From positions 744,001 to 808,000 of the forward strand of contig JADCRB010000028.1 in assembly GCA_021464245.1 (NCBI GenBank): a stretch of DNA of 64,000 bases, in the 5' to 3' direction. Position 1 is the stretch's first letter; the number at the start of each line of letters is the position of its first letter. The position numbers and the translations under genes were made by a program. Source of the DNA: Carallia brachiata. Its lineage: Eukaryota; Streptophyta; Magnoliopsida; Malpighiales; Rhizophoraceae. The notes beneath the pieces were generated by a model that made no database searches, was not told where the DNA came from, and saw only the letters and a list, made by a program, of their open reading frames with translations. Below are positions 9,010 through 20,371 of this stretch, piece by piece.

Positions 9010-11227
9010 TCACTTCCTCTTCTTGGCAGGTGGCTGGGGAACCTCGTCTTCCTCTTCATCTTCTTCTTCCTCTTCTTCCTCCTCTTCTTCCTCATCAGCG
9101 TCGTCTTCATCACCATCGTCATCATCATCCTCGTCGTCACTTCCTCCATCACCATTGGCTTCAGGGTCATCCTCGGGATCATTGTCTTCATCTCCTTCTT
9201 CACCTGAGAAATCTTCATCACCTGCATCATCATCCTGACCATCTGCATCATTATCATCCTCATCATCTTCACCATCATTCTCTGTGTCACTGGCATCTTT
9301 GTTTTCTTCATCAGGATGTTTCATCTTGTGAAGTTCATCTACAGGAAACCTGCAAAAGAAGTCTCACCTACCATTATGAATATGATCCAATCCCTCACCA
9401 AAAAATCAACAGTGCAAAACATAGAAAGAGGGCAAAAATGAAATGTTTCTCAACCTCTCATCTATTAGAGTCAAACTCAGCAATGAGTTGATATCCTTGA
9501 GTAACGATCCAGTCTGGAAAAAAAAAATCATAAATCAAGTAAGGAAAGGATATTTCCTGCAAAAATGCACATGTGCAGGCTTGCTTGACCCCCCAGGCAT
9601 ACAGAACAAGTGAATTCCACTATTTTATATCCCAAACATATCACATTTACACTACCATAAGTGCTACATGTCAGTACTGCGCTTTGAAATAACATACAAG
9701 GCAAGGAAAAAAACAGTTTCCTTACGCAATGAGGACCAATAATATATAGAGAATGCCAGGATCAACAATTTGGAAAACCAAGTTGAGAAAAAGAACTCAA
9801 CATAAGGTTTTCAAGAACTAGGCATAAAAATTTTCTGATGTCCAAAAAAAATGAACACACAAGGCAATTAAGAAACGTTTCGAAGCTGCTCACAGCTAAT
9901 ACAAAGTGTTTCTCGTATCAAGCCAACTCATAAGGGCCAGTGCTACAAAAGCACAGGAAGATAACTAATAATAACTCCATTTGGTCTATAGGACCAGAAC
10001 TGCAGCACAAAAGGGACATCAAAATTTTTCATGTGGCACATAACGACACCCTCTTGCATAAGATCCCATTGAAAACCAGTCCCCACCAACTAATGCTACA
10101 CTTATGCTTAGATAGTGGACTTGCGTCAGCCAATACTTTTTATCTCTAAGAGTTCCCAAATTGTCACATCTTTCTCCACTACAAACCAGAAACAAAACAG
10201 TAAAAGTGTACATCGAAAGGTAGCTAAACAGGAAAAAGCTATGAGATGCGCACATGTTAAAGGCAAGAAATAGTGGTACGCATAGATTAAGCCATCTATA
10301 CTAAACACAACTAAAAACCAAAAACAGGAGGACCTCAAGATGCAGCCAACATAAAGTTTCTGTGCCCATCAAGTTAGTATTCTTTAAATGCAAGGAGTTA
10401 GGATATCGAATATTCTACCAGCAAGAAGAAACTCAATCCAATAATTAACACTCCACAATCACAAATGAAACAACTACAGAAGAAAACTGTGTCGCCAGAC
10501 ACTCAATTTGGTAAGTACAGCTTTCAGATGACAGACAACTCAAGCAACCCCAGAAAAGCAAGAAAAACTTACAAAAGCGGCATGATAAATTACCACAGAA
10601 ACAGGTACCAGCTGAATTGCAGTCCCGTTCCTTAAATTGTTGCGAGAATACAAACCAAAACAAGAACAGCTTTGCCCCAAAACAAGATTCGTCGAAAGAT
10701 ACCTTCACTGGCTAAAGCTAATCATCCAATTCCCAAAAGCACTCTTGTACAAAGCAACAAGCTTTAAAAGAAAAAGGGAAACTTTCGACATAAAACCACC
10801 ATAGCCAGTGCATTCATGGGTGTGGTCTTGTGTCAGCAAAACAGGTCAAATAATAGACAACATCTCCAACGCACCCACAGACACAATCAGACCAATACAA
10901 ATAACAAAGACCTAATGCAGATTTTTAAGAGAACCTCAAATTATAAACAAATTCCAACTGCTTAAATGAACTTAAATAAATAAATAAAAACTTTAAAAAA
11001 AACAAAACAAAACAAAACAAACAAGACAAAAGACAACACCAAATCATAAAACATGAAAAGGCTGAAGTAAGTTGGGAGTAACAAAAGAGTGTTAAAGGAA
11101 GCCATACCACAAAAAGAAGCCAAGCAAGAGACTTCCCAGCAGCCAAAACAGTCTCTACTACCGCAGCTTCCATGACAGAGCTTACCCACATGCTGGCCTC
11201 CACAGATCTGTCACTAGCCACCTCCAT
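9010..11227 (-). CDS. Small highly acidic protein with C-terminal nuclear localisation signal
   Basis: I assemble three minus-strand exons: 11186-11227 (MEVASDRSVEASMW, donor gtaagc), 9455-9513 (TGSLLKDINSLLSLTLIDER) and 9010-9349 (FPVDELHKMKHPDEEN onward). Phases join cleanly to give 146 residues. The N-terminal 42 residues are an amphipathic, probably helical segment. The rest is almost all Asp/Glu with Ser/Gly and includes an uninterrupted Glu-rich run (about residues 118-134). The C terminus PPAKKRK is a monopartite nuclear localisation signal. Such acidic tails occur in histone- or ribosome-binding chaperones, but I recognise no defined domain and give no biochemical function. The ATG at 11227 is chosen because it opens the conserved-looking MEVASDRSVEAS start and is followed by a strong donor. 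A small extra exon inside the 1.7-kb intron cannot be excluded. Confidence 0.72.
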
Positions 11228-11313
11228 TGCTACAACAAAAGCTACACCCACATAACAATAAATTAAACCAAAAAAAAAATTAAATAAAATAAAATTCTCA
11301 GTACTGCATAATA

Positions 11314-11366
11314 AGCTTAGAGAGAGAGAGAGCGGGAGAGAGACTTTAGAGAGAGAGAGAGTGGAA
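11314..11366 (-). repeat. GA/CT microsatellite in the 5' leader of the acidic protein gene
   Basis: Two GA runs (plus-strand 'agagagagagag' near 11320 and again near 11350) lie upstream of the ATG, so the leader of the mRNA is CT-rich, as is common in plant 5' UTRs. Confidence 0.65.
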
Positions 11367-12493
11367 CCTTGTTGGCGTAGGAACCTTAGTGGCTTTCTGG
11401 GTCCGAATCCGGTTAGGGTAAACCCTAGGGTTTGGGCCGATTTTGGGATTTTAGGAGGCTTTGTGTTTGTGTATTAAATTGATATTGCCAATCCAAGTTT
11501 CACTTATTCCAGGGAAGCGAAAGGGCATTGAGTTAAGGGTGGCTTTTTTGTTTCGGGGGAGGTTCAAACTGTTCTGGAAGCAACGAGAAAGCTTCTAGTA
11601 ATAGTAATTTTGGGTTTTTTCCACCTTTGGTTGACTTTCCTGATTAATCATTGATTGGATAAATCCCATTTATTGTTTATTTATTTATAATTATTATTAT
11701 GGCGATAGTAAACTAATACCATTAATTTATTCATTTTTTTTTATATTTTTGTTTATTCAAATTTTTATTTTTCACCTTCGTTACTACGGAGAGACAGTAA
11801 AAAAAAAAAAAGACCATCGTGTGATCGTTGGACCACAGCAGCTAGGCTAGACAACCAATTGGAATCTAACACGTACACCCAACGTGGGACCCTCATCACG
11901 ATAAATTTATCTGATTGGTGCAGACAGTATCACTCGCCCAATAATTAATTAATGAAAGGGAAGACAAAACCTAACCGTGCGGCTTTTACAAGGAGCCTCG
12001 TGGAGAAATTGTCGAGCAGACTATTAGACATATGTCCATCATTTGTTTTTTTAAGGTTGAACCCCTCACATTTGAATTAGTATTCCTCACTTTTAATTTT
12101 AAAAATGATTTAATTTTAAAAATAAATTGTGTATCAATTGAGTCACAGCTTATTGACATTATGTCTATTACTATATTCAAATTCGTGAACTTTAATTTTG
12201 ACCGTACGAGAATTTAAATGTAAAAATTTATCTCATTATCAATCATTTTTCGCACGAAACTCAAAACATTTAACCACTTAAACCAACCACATATCAATTA
12301 ATTTAGGGTGTAAGCTCAACTTTCTCATAAATCTAATATGTGTTACAGTTATAATTTATCATCTTGAATTATTGTCTTAAAAAAATTTATGGCAATTTTC
12401 TTATCACTGAGATTTTGTTTATTACAACAATGGCTGAAATGTCAGAAAATAAAAACAATAGTAAGACTTAAACACGCGGCCAATAACATAGTA

Positions 12494-12790
12494 AATTTCA
12501 ATAAAATGTCTCAATTAATTAATTATATCAAAAACACCAAACATATTAAACTGTTAGTCTTTGAGTTTGTGCTAAAAAACAAATGGAGTTGTTGGAAAAG
12601 GTAGAGTGAATTTCTTTCTCAAGCTATTTATCCATTTCCAAACTTTAACAAAATATCTCAATTAATTAATTATATCATAAACACCAGAAATGTTGAACTG
12701 TTAGTCTTTGAGTTTGTGCTAAAAGCCAAATGGAGTGGTTGGAAAAGCCAGAGCGGATTTCTTTCTCAAGTGATTTATTCATATCCAACT
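12494..12790. repeat. 147-bp tandem duplication (about two copies)
   Basis: The landmark 'tctcaattaattaattat' begins at 12509 and again at 12656. The following 'ctgttagtctttgagtttgt' and 'tttctttctcaag' recur at the same spacing. The copies differ by scattered substitutions. Non-coding. Confidence 0.85.
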
Positions 12791-13139
12791 TGCATCCATC
12801 AAAGGGAAACAAGAAAAAAAAAAAAAGAAGTGAAATGTTATGTTATGTCGCATCATAAAGGTGTACAGGAACCACAACGTGGTAATGAAGAGTGCAATGT
12901 TTTCATACAGTAATGATCTATTTGAGTTACAGGTGTCCTCGAGATCAATAATGACATGAACTTTTGAATTCACCAAAGAAAGTAATCATTTTCCTATTTT
13001 TTTTTTTTCATGTTGGAGGGACGGAACCCATAACATTTTTTTTTTTGAGCTCCGGAACCCATAACATTATGTCCTTACAAGTCCAACACTTGTACAGGAG
13101 AAAGTATCCATTTTCTCTCTCCGAGCTAATTTGCGAACA

Positions 13140-14180
13140 ATGGGTGTGGATAAACATGTCAATTTAGGCGGCTCAATCCGACTTACACACCTTATATTGT
13201 ATAATATCGAGTTCACATTAAATATGACTAATGTTAGAACTCGAGTTGAACTTATATTTTATGGCCTATAGATTAGACCAAGCAATAAATTATGATGGAC
13301 CTGAGATTAAACACAATTTGAGTTTAGAAACAGCTCGAGCCTGGACACTCGAACCTGGACACTGCTCAAGTATGACTCATAAACAGCTTTAACACAAATC
13401 CTTTTAAAAATGAGTTTAAACTCAAAATAAGAAGAGTAGGTAACAAGTCTTGAACCATAATTTAAAAAAATAAAAGTACTAACCTCTTCTATCTATCAAA
13501 TTAAGTGTAATAATTTACATATTTTCTTTATTTTTAATTTTTATTTAATAGAACATAATACATATATATTTTATAAAGATTTTATTTATTTTTTTCCTTA
13601 AATCATGAATTACAAAAATTAAATACAATATTTATATAATATACTTATTTAAATTTCAACAAAAAATTTATGTGATATAATATTTTATTTGTAATTTTTT
13701 TAAAAAATTAATATTTCACTTTTGTAATTGGTTATTTTAAATCTTAACTTTAAATATTTAATAATAAAAAATAATATATTTTTTATCTTTTACTTAAATT
13801 TTATATTTATTTATTTATAATGCATGACACTATTCAAGAACGATGAATGACATAAACGCGACTCGATTTAAATATGATCAATCACCTATGTACATTATAG
13901 TTTGGGCATGATCAACGATCTAAACATGATAAGTTGAGTAGCCCAATTAAGGCATAGTGAGAGCCCAAACACAACACAGTAAGCTGTCCAAATACGGTAC
14001 GACAAGAGCTCATAATGCTTGGGATTATGGGCCGTACTAAACTCATTATTTAAATTTTTAAATACAGCACGACAAGACACGAAAGACAAATGGACTGTAG
14101 TAAGGCACCATACAAAATAAGTGAGTTTCAAAAAAATTAGGTTGTACCTAGCACGGCACAGCCCGTTTGACATGTCCGGT
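13140..14180. repeat. Eroded dispersed-repeat DNA (uncertain class)
   Basis: Motifs such as 'gagctcgagcctggacactcgaac' variants (around 13330-13365) and 'acggtacgacaag'/'acagcacgacaagacacg' (around 13995 and 14065) are internally reiterated. They look like old non-autonomous transposon DNA common in plant genomes. No terminal repeats or target duplications were found by eye, so boundaries and class are open. Confidence 0.3.
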
Positions 14181-15761
14181 GGGTGCGGCAGCCATTCTTC
14201 TCAACTCCATTCAAGAAACAAGACAACATATACACACAGACATGTTGGTAGAACAGGTCAAAATGTGCAATAAAAGAGACACTCGTATTTCCCCTAGCGT
14301 TAACTTGTTACCTAATACAAGTCGGTAGAAAGCAATCTAAGGTTAATAAATCTAATAAATCTAATGGTAGAAAGACAAGTTATTGTTATTGCACCCAAAA
14401 AAAAAAAAAAAGACATGTTTTTAAGTGGGGCTTACCAACCAGTTGATCAAGATGGTTGCTGGTTTACGATTTGAGGTTAACTAGACTTTCGCCTTAGTTC
14501 CTAACAAAGATACAAACAAGCTGAAAAAGTGCGGCCGAATCTCTCAACCAATGGACTATGGACTGCATGAGGAATTCTGAAAAATCCAAACTACATCCAA
14601 TAAATGAATTGGGAATCACAGAACAACAGGGATGCAAAATTATTATGGTGATAGGTGCCCGCCTACACCTCATCTAACTCGTGAAGCTATTTTCACGCTA
14701 ATGAGCACTGGCTACAGATAATGATAAGCGAAGAAAAACCAATGAGCAGGCCTTTTTACACTAAGAATAAATTAAAGGCTTGTTCATAATTCCCACATAT
14801 TGATAGCCATTGCAAACAATATTCACCCAACAGAAAGGCCAGAACCACTCAAAATCAACTAAACTAAGAGGACATTAACTGTGCATTAATAATTCAGGTG
14901 TTTTCGGAGGTCATTCATATGATGAGCGAAGATTCACGTAACCAATCCCAATTAAATGTAGGGATGAAGGCTTTGTTGAACATATATTTTGCAGAATCAT
15001 CATTCTTTTGAATTCAGCGACATGATAGCATTCAATAAGGAACAGACAAAATAATGATCTCTTCCTTCTGAACTTTCTTTAGCTCCAGATAACATAATAA
15101 AAAGGACGAAAAACAACCAAATTAATTCGACAAATGGAAACTGTATGTCAACGAATGATAGCTTATTTACCCAATGTGTCAAAAGAAAATGCCATTAAAC
15201 CTCCACCTTATGGCCCCCAAAGCTGGATGATCCTCAATCCCTGCCTTAAAACATGACTTTGATATATCTTGGTTATTGTTTATTTCAATTTGGACTTCTT
15301 TCGTATTTAAGCAAACAGTAATGATAGGGAGCCACTCCTATAACGAAAACTTTCTCTCCACAACTACAAAAAGGCTTATTTTGGGGGCTCCCTCAGAATA
15401 GCCTTGTGTGGAGCGTGGAGCAAAAATGTGACTCCCTAACGAAGCTCTTACGCAAACAATTCTCACTTCAGAACCGACTCACATCAGCATTGCTATAAAG
15501 TCCATTAGACGAATCCGGAGAAATCAGCCACATATTTAGTTTCAATGCAGAACAAACAAGAATGGAAACAACACAACAAGCTCTTAAATTAAGGAAGCAC
15601 ATATCCATAGCCTTAGCTCAAGATGAAGTCTTTCTCATTTTATCATCAAGGAAGCACATAAGACATAACAGCAAACAAACTACCCAGAGGCAACAATCTC
15701 CACAAAAGTAATAATTCAGACATATACCAAAAACTAAAGCCCACTAATTCATTTTTCCAAC

Positions 15762-16388
15762 TTACTGTGGAAGTTTCCCAGATCGAAAAACTGCAAACTT
15801 TGACAATTCCGAGTACTTATAATCAATCCCATTCTCCTTCAGGAAACCTTCAAGCTCTGCTTTAACTCCTTCAGGATCAGCACTCTCACATTCCAACTCG
15901 TAACAAACTCCAAATTCATACTTAGTCTCGTCCACTTCCAGCTTTAAGCCTCTCCAATCATAAACGTCTCTCACATTCTCAAACCCACCAAGACAGACGA
16001 AACCCATTTCGCCCAGAGCCCCAAAAAACTCGTCTTTACACCTTCTCATGATCCTCGACTCGATCGAGCTTAGCTTGGGTGGGTCCCCCACGCAGTGACG
16101 GCCGATCGGAGGGTCGATTTCTTCCTCGTCCTCCTCGACCCGGCTGACGCCGTTGACCAGCACTGGCTTGGCCTTGAGGGAGAGAACGCAGCGGGCGTCG
16201 TTGTCGGAGAATCGCAGGCGGAGGACGGCGCGCTGGGCGGCGAGAGTGGCGGAGGCGGTGTCGAAGAAGAGGTTCTGTTGGTTATGGGTCTTGGTGTGAA
16301 ATGGGGAAAGGAGGGACTTCAGGTGGCCGTGGGCGGCTGCGTCGCGGAGGCGCAACTTCACCTCCACCTCCATGATGTTTTTCAGCAT
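15762..16388 (-). CDS. TTM3: Triphosphate tunnel metalloenzyme 3 (CYTH-domain tripolyphosphatase), downstream ORF of a bicistronic locus
   Basis: Single-exon CDS of 208 codons from 16388. A start at the internal Met (16373, MEVEVKLRL) gives the usual N terminus of plant TTM3, lies in a better context (ATGG) and is probably the one used. The CYTH signature EVEVKLRL (ExExK) opens the beta-barrel tunnel. Further conserved pieces are [24 protein letters not shown] and KLEVDETKY, with alternating charged residues that line the tunnel and bind Mg and the triphosphate. Arabidopsis TTM3 hydrolyses tripolyphosphate (established). The first ATG overlaps the CDC26 stop by one base (TAATG), and no separate promoter is evident between the two. 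In Arabidopsis the same pair is translated from one bicistronic mRNA, and the arrangement here fits that. Length is close to that of the Arabidopsis protein. Confidence 0.93.
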   Translation of the reverse strand: MLKNIMEVEVKLRLRDAAAHGHLKSLLSPFHTKTHNQQNLFFDTASATLAAQRAVLRLRFSDNDARCVLSLKAKPVLVNGVSRVEEDEEEIDPPIGRHCVGDPPKLSSIESRIMRRCKDEFFGALGEMGFVCLGGFENVRDVYDWRGLKLEVDETKYEFGVCYELECESADPEGVKAELEGFLKENGIDYKYSELSKFAVFRSGKLPQ

Positions 16389-16570
16389 TAGGAGGAGAGG
16401 CCAATGCGGTGGGATTTGGAGGAGGGATTGGGTTGGTTGCGGTCGAGTAAGTGGAGTAAAGCGCCGGCGGATGTAGTTGCAGAGGCGGCGGCGGCGCTTT
16501 TGCGGGCTTCTTCGAGTTCTTCTTTGTCTTCAATTTTGACTTCGATCTTGGTCGGTTTTCTTCTCAGCAT
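16388..16570 (-). CDS. CDC26: Anaphase-promoting complex subunit CDC26, upstream ORF of the TTM3 transcript
   Basis: A 60-residue ORF begins [20 protein letters not shown], the conserved N-terminal CDC26 segment that binds and stabilises the TPR subunit APC6/CDC16. It continues with an Ala/Ser-rich middle and ends with HRIGL. The ORF stops exactly where TTM3 begins (TAATG, one shared base). It is short for an annotated gene and easily mistaken for a 5' UTR or an upstream ORF. In Arabidopsis CDC26 and TTM3 are co-encoded on one bicistronic transcript, an arrangement reported as conserved in plants. The initiation context here is AAAATGC, so leaky scanning or reinitiation would be needed to reach TTM3. 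Role: APC/C assembly and cell-cycle proteolysis in the nucleus. Confidence 0.9.
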   Translation of the reverse strand: MLRRKPTKIEVKIEDKEELEEARKSAAAASATTSAGALLHLLDRNQPNPSSKSHRIGLSS

Positions 16571-16948
16571 TTTCGGCCGTTTGGCTTCCGAGAAAGTCGC
16601 GGAAGCGTTTTGCTGCTTCTATTCCATCCACCAAATTGAATTTTTGTTCTTTTCTGACGTAAATTTCTTTCTAAGAAAAAAAAAAATTGACCTCAATTTA
16701 TGTTTCAATCCAAGCCCACAGAGACCAAGCCCATGGAAAATCAGATCCACTAATTCCAACCCAGTACAACCCAATTTGAAACCCACAAAAACTGAATCCA
16801 AGCCCATGCAACCTCTCATCACCACCCCATTTGTTCCAAAATATGAAAGCCCTAGTCCAACCAATAAAGGCAGCCTTGGATTTATATTTTGTTCTGTCAA
16901 ATTCAAGACTTTCAGTCTTAACGACAAAAAAAAAAAACACAGTGGGTA

Positions 16949-17826
16949 AAAAGTTATTGATGCTTTTTTTTTTTTTTGATCAAAAGGTAAAGTCATTCAT
17001 TAGAATATAAGATACAAACAAGTATATAGAGGGCAGTCCAAACCTAAACTCATAGACACCTTATATAGACAGAAGAAAACGAATTATTCTATCATACAAA
17101 TGAAGTCTACCACAACCTAAAATCCAATCCCTGTAACATACCAAGTAGGCCATAAAAGGTATCCAACCCGGGCCCAAGGCCCAGAAAAAAGAAACTTGCA
17201 AGTGCCAGGGCCGGATCCAAAGCCCGACCCGAAAAAGACCATCATCTGGAAACTCCAAACACTCCAACACCACGGACAAGGCAGTGAACCCTCGACGAGC
17301 CAAAGAGGTGGCAACCCTCAAAGGGCCTGACAGTATCAGAGAACCAGTAGGAAGCTGGACACATGCCAAATAATGCCACTGCGCCAAACAAAGCACTAAA
17401 CAAAGCCATAGTTGTAGAGAAACTCGAGAAACGGGAAGTGGAAGCCGGGCAAAAGTCGATGATTTGGAGCAGAGCAGGAGGCGGCGCAAGATGAGCTGTA
17501 CAGAGGCTCCCTCAGGTCCAAAAAGTAACCCCTCCCCCACTCCCACCCCGCAAAGCACAGGGTTGAAGCAGGTGAGGCCATCAAAACCCCAAACCTTCAC
17601 CAAGCACCCGAAGCCAAGGAGATCAGAAAATCAGAAGGGACAACTAAACACTAACACCACAAAGGAAAGAAAACCAGCACCTAACCAATGAGGGGTACGA
17701 AGCTCCATAAGGGAGCATGAACGCCAACAAAGAACGACGGCGACGAAGACAAATCGAGACAAAAGCTACTAGCGCATGATAACAACCTCTCGGCGCCACA
17801 TAGCAAAGCCTATAAAAGTTATTGAT
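16949..17826 (-). mobile_element. 5'-truncated LINE-like retrotransposon insertion with 13-bp target-site duplication
   Basis: The 13-mer aaaagttattgat occurs at 16949-16961 and again, perfect, at 17814-17826. Between them lie about 850 bases that begin on the plus strand with a T run (16964-16977), which is a poly(A) tail on the minus strand. The element's 3' end reads ttttgatcaaaa. Target duplication plus poly(A) is the signature of target-primed reverse transcription. The minus-strand ORF at 17061-17603 shows no reverse transcriptase motif I can recognise, as expected for a 3' remnant. A processed pseudogene or a long SINE is possible but less likely. The insertion lies upstream of the CDC26-TTM3 transcription unit. 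Confidence 0.8.
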
Positions 17827-20054
17827 ACTCGTGATTTATATTATTGATATGCGCATTGAACTATAATCAATTTGATGTAATATTCGAGTTTGTAAAAGGA
17901 TGTAAATCACATTTTTATCAAATGTATAATGTACAGACAATTTAATAATACTCTATTGACACTTTTTTTTTTTTTTTTGCAAGGACCACTATGGCCAAAT
18001 TTTTGTTTATCTTTTTATGCGTTTCATTTTTCGCTTAAGATATCTTGATTAATCATAATCTCATAACTTTTGAACACCAATTATTGCTAACCAACGGTGT
18101 TTAGATGAACTTTATTAATAACATCAACCGAAATTTACATAAACCCAAGTCATGGAATGCACGTTGTTTAGAAGTTTGACTCCAATTTTTTGGTCGACCA
18201 CGAGATAAGAATTAACATATTCTCCTTAGCAACTTCTTATGTGAACGAGAAAAGTGTAGATCAACGTTTTCTTAAAAATAATTAATAATATTGACCTATG
18301 ATCTATATACAGATAATTAACATATTCTCCTTGGCAACTTCTTATGTGAACGAGAAAAGTGTAGATCAACGTTTTCTTAAAAATAATTAATAATATTGAC
18401 CTATGATCTATACACAGATGACCTTTTTTAAGTATCTCATCGGTTTATAAACTGGGCAATGTCTTTTTTTTTTTTTCTCATTTTCGACCATGCCATGGTG
18501 CCACTGGTTCCTGACTTTGTCTTTTTCATTTTATTCTCTTCTCGTCATCGTTTTATGCACGTTCACATCTCTTTTTTTCTTCAGTAACAAGAGAGCTATC
18601 ATATCAGTTTAGTAAGAGATTTGTCAAATTATTAATTATATTATTTTTTTATTTTTATAAATTTTAAACATTTTTTAATTATAATTATAATTTGAATTAT
18701 TTAAAATAAAAAATTAAATTTTAATCACAAAAATATCTTTTGAAGAACGAATTATCTTACTAATAAAAAATTTAGAGACTTCGCACGAAAGCCTTTTTCA
18801 ATTTAGGAAAATGGTAAAAAGTTAGTCCTCGGTTCTGCTGCTGCTTATGGAAAAAAGCCTTCAGTTCTAAAATTTATGCACTAATTCTAAGATTGCAAAT
18901 TTGTTATGAGCGGACGCCTATTCTATTACGATATCATTCGACTTATTAATCATACATTTGACTAGGAAGTCAAAAACAATTATTTTCATGTTATAAATTC
19001 ATCATCACAAATAAAAAATATATTTATATATATAGGATTACACTAAAACTGGAAAAAAAAAAGGAAAAGAAAAGAAAAAGTAAAGAATTGGAGAGTTATA
19101 AACGACAAGATCACACATCAATGCAAAGATTGAATTTTTTTTTTTTTTTAGTAAATGCAAAGATTAAAATTTAAGCACATCTAAAACGAAACTTAGTAGA
19201 CTTTCCTAATAGCTAAGAGTAGTATCATTCATATGTAATTTACTATATACCTTAATTTATATGATTATTATCATAAGATCGAATGTGACAGTTTAATAAT
19301 ATTTTAACATATTTTTTTAACATTAATTTAGATTTGAGTCTCTACACTCACATTTTTCTCTGATATCTGAAGTTAGGTGGCCACATAATGATATGACAAA
19401 AGATTGCACGCCTCATTGAATTATAGACTCGTTAACACTATAGTTGAGTTTAGAGGAGATTCGTTTTAGTTTCAGTAGTACTACAGCGGTGTGTTCTCTT
19501 TTTGGGAGAAGTTAAATAAAGGCTGTAGAATGACAAAAATTAACTTGATAACCGTCGTATTTGTAATGTGATTTTTTTATTAAAAGAATAATTTATATGA
19601 TTATAATCTATGACAACATTATAATAGGAGAAACAATAATATATAATTTTTTTTTTCAGTAAGAATATTCAAATTAATTTTATTTAAAATTATAAAAACC
19701 TATTTATTTATTTGTCTCGTGGTAAAGTCAAGGAAGAAATAATACTACAAAATACGAGTTCACAAACACCAAAAACGAAAAAGAAAAAAGGAAATTCAAT
19801 CTCTTTCTGCCCAATCTGAAGTTCAACACGGGACGGCTAAACGACCCGACCCAGAGGAGCGTGCCCAATCTGCCAATTTCTACTTCGCTTCCTCGCCATT
19901 CTTTCTCTGGCTTTCCACGGAAAAAAAAGAGAAAAAACTCTAATAATCAATTCAATCTCGGATTATAATCTTCTTCGATTAAAAGAGCCCCACCGCAGGC
20001 CAAAAGTCCAATCCAAGAAAAAGCAAATTTTTTTTTTGACTTTCTTGTGGGAAA
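17827..20054. other. Intergenic region between the LINE insertion and the TIP1-like gene
   Basis: AT-rich with no ORF of interest, and it contains the 105-bp tandem duplication at 18210-18419. The final 150-200 bases before 20055 (from about 19850) become GC-richer and are probably promoter and 5' UTR of the S-acyltransferase. No clear TATA box was seen. Confidence 0.5.
18210..18419. repeat. 105-bp tandem duplication, two nearly identical copies
   Basis: 'aattaacatattctcctt' begins at 18210 and again at 18315, and the two 105-base units differ at only a few positions (for example ccttagc/ccttggc and tatatac/tatacac). High identity points to a recent slippage or unequal-exchange event. Non-coding. 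Confidence 0.92.
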
Positions 20055-20333
20055 ATGTCGTCGGAGATCGAGGTGGTGGAGGAGGAGGTGGTGGAATCGG
20101 CGGCTGTCAACGGAGCAAATGGGTTTGAAAACGGCGAAGCCGGAGGTGGTTTGGGGGAAGAGAGCTTGAGGAACGATGTTTACACGGCGGCGGCTTACGG
20201 GGATATGGAGAAGCTTCAGAGATTGGTCGAGAGTGAGGGTTGCTCTGTCTCCGAGCCCGATGGCCTTGGCTACTATGCTTTGCAGTGGGCCGCCTTGAAC
20301 AACCGGACCGCCGCCGCTCAGTATATCCTCGAG

Positions 20334-20371
<38 letters not shown>

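Larger units (their letters stand above)
11400..15761. other. Long intergenic region, repeat-rich, no gene
   Basis: No supported gene. It includes a 147-bp tandem duplication (12494-12790), a short local repeat of 'ggaacccataacatt' (13023 and 13055), very AT-rich DNA at 13490-13830 and GC-richer eroded repeat DNA at 13140-13400 and 13900-14180. The last few hundred bases before 15762 are probably the 3' UTR of TTM3. Confidence 0.5.

Noticed and set aside
8958..9491. Plus-strand ORF rich in Leu/His (177 codons)
   Set aside because: Antisense shadow of the acidic GAG/GAT-repeat exon of the minus-strand gene; low-complexity repeats keep several frames open.
16095..16949. Plus-strand and other-frame ORFs over the CDC26/TTM3 locus
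   Set aside because: Antisense shadows in GC-rich coding DNA. The conserved motifs are only on the minus strand in the CDC26 and TTM3 frames.
17061..17603. 180-codon minus-strand ORF inside the LINE-like insertion
   Set aside because: No reverse transcriptase, endonuclease or zinc-knuckle motif recognised; treated as part of the truncated element rather than a gene.
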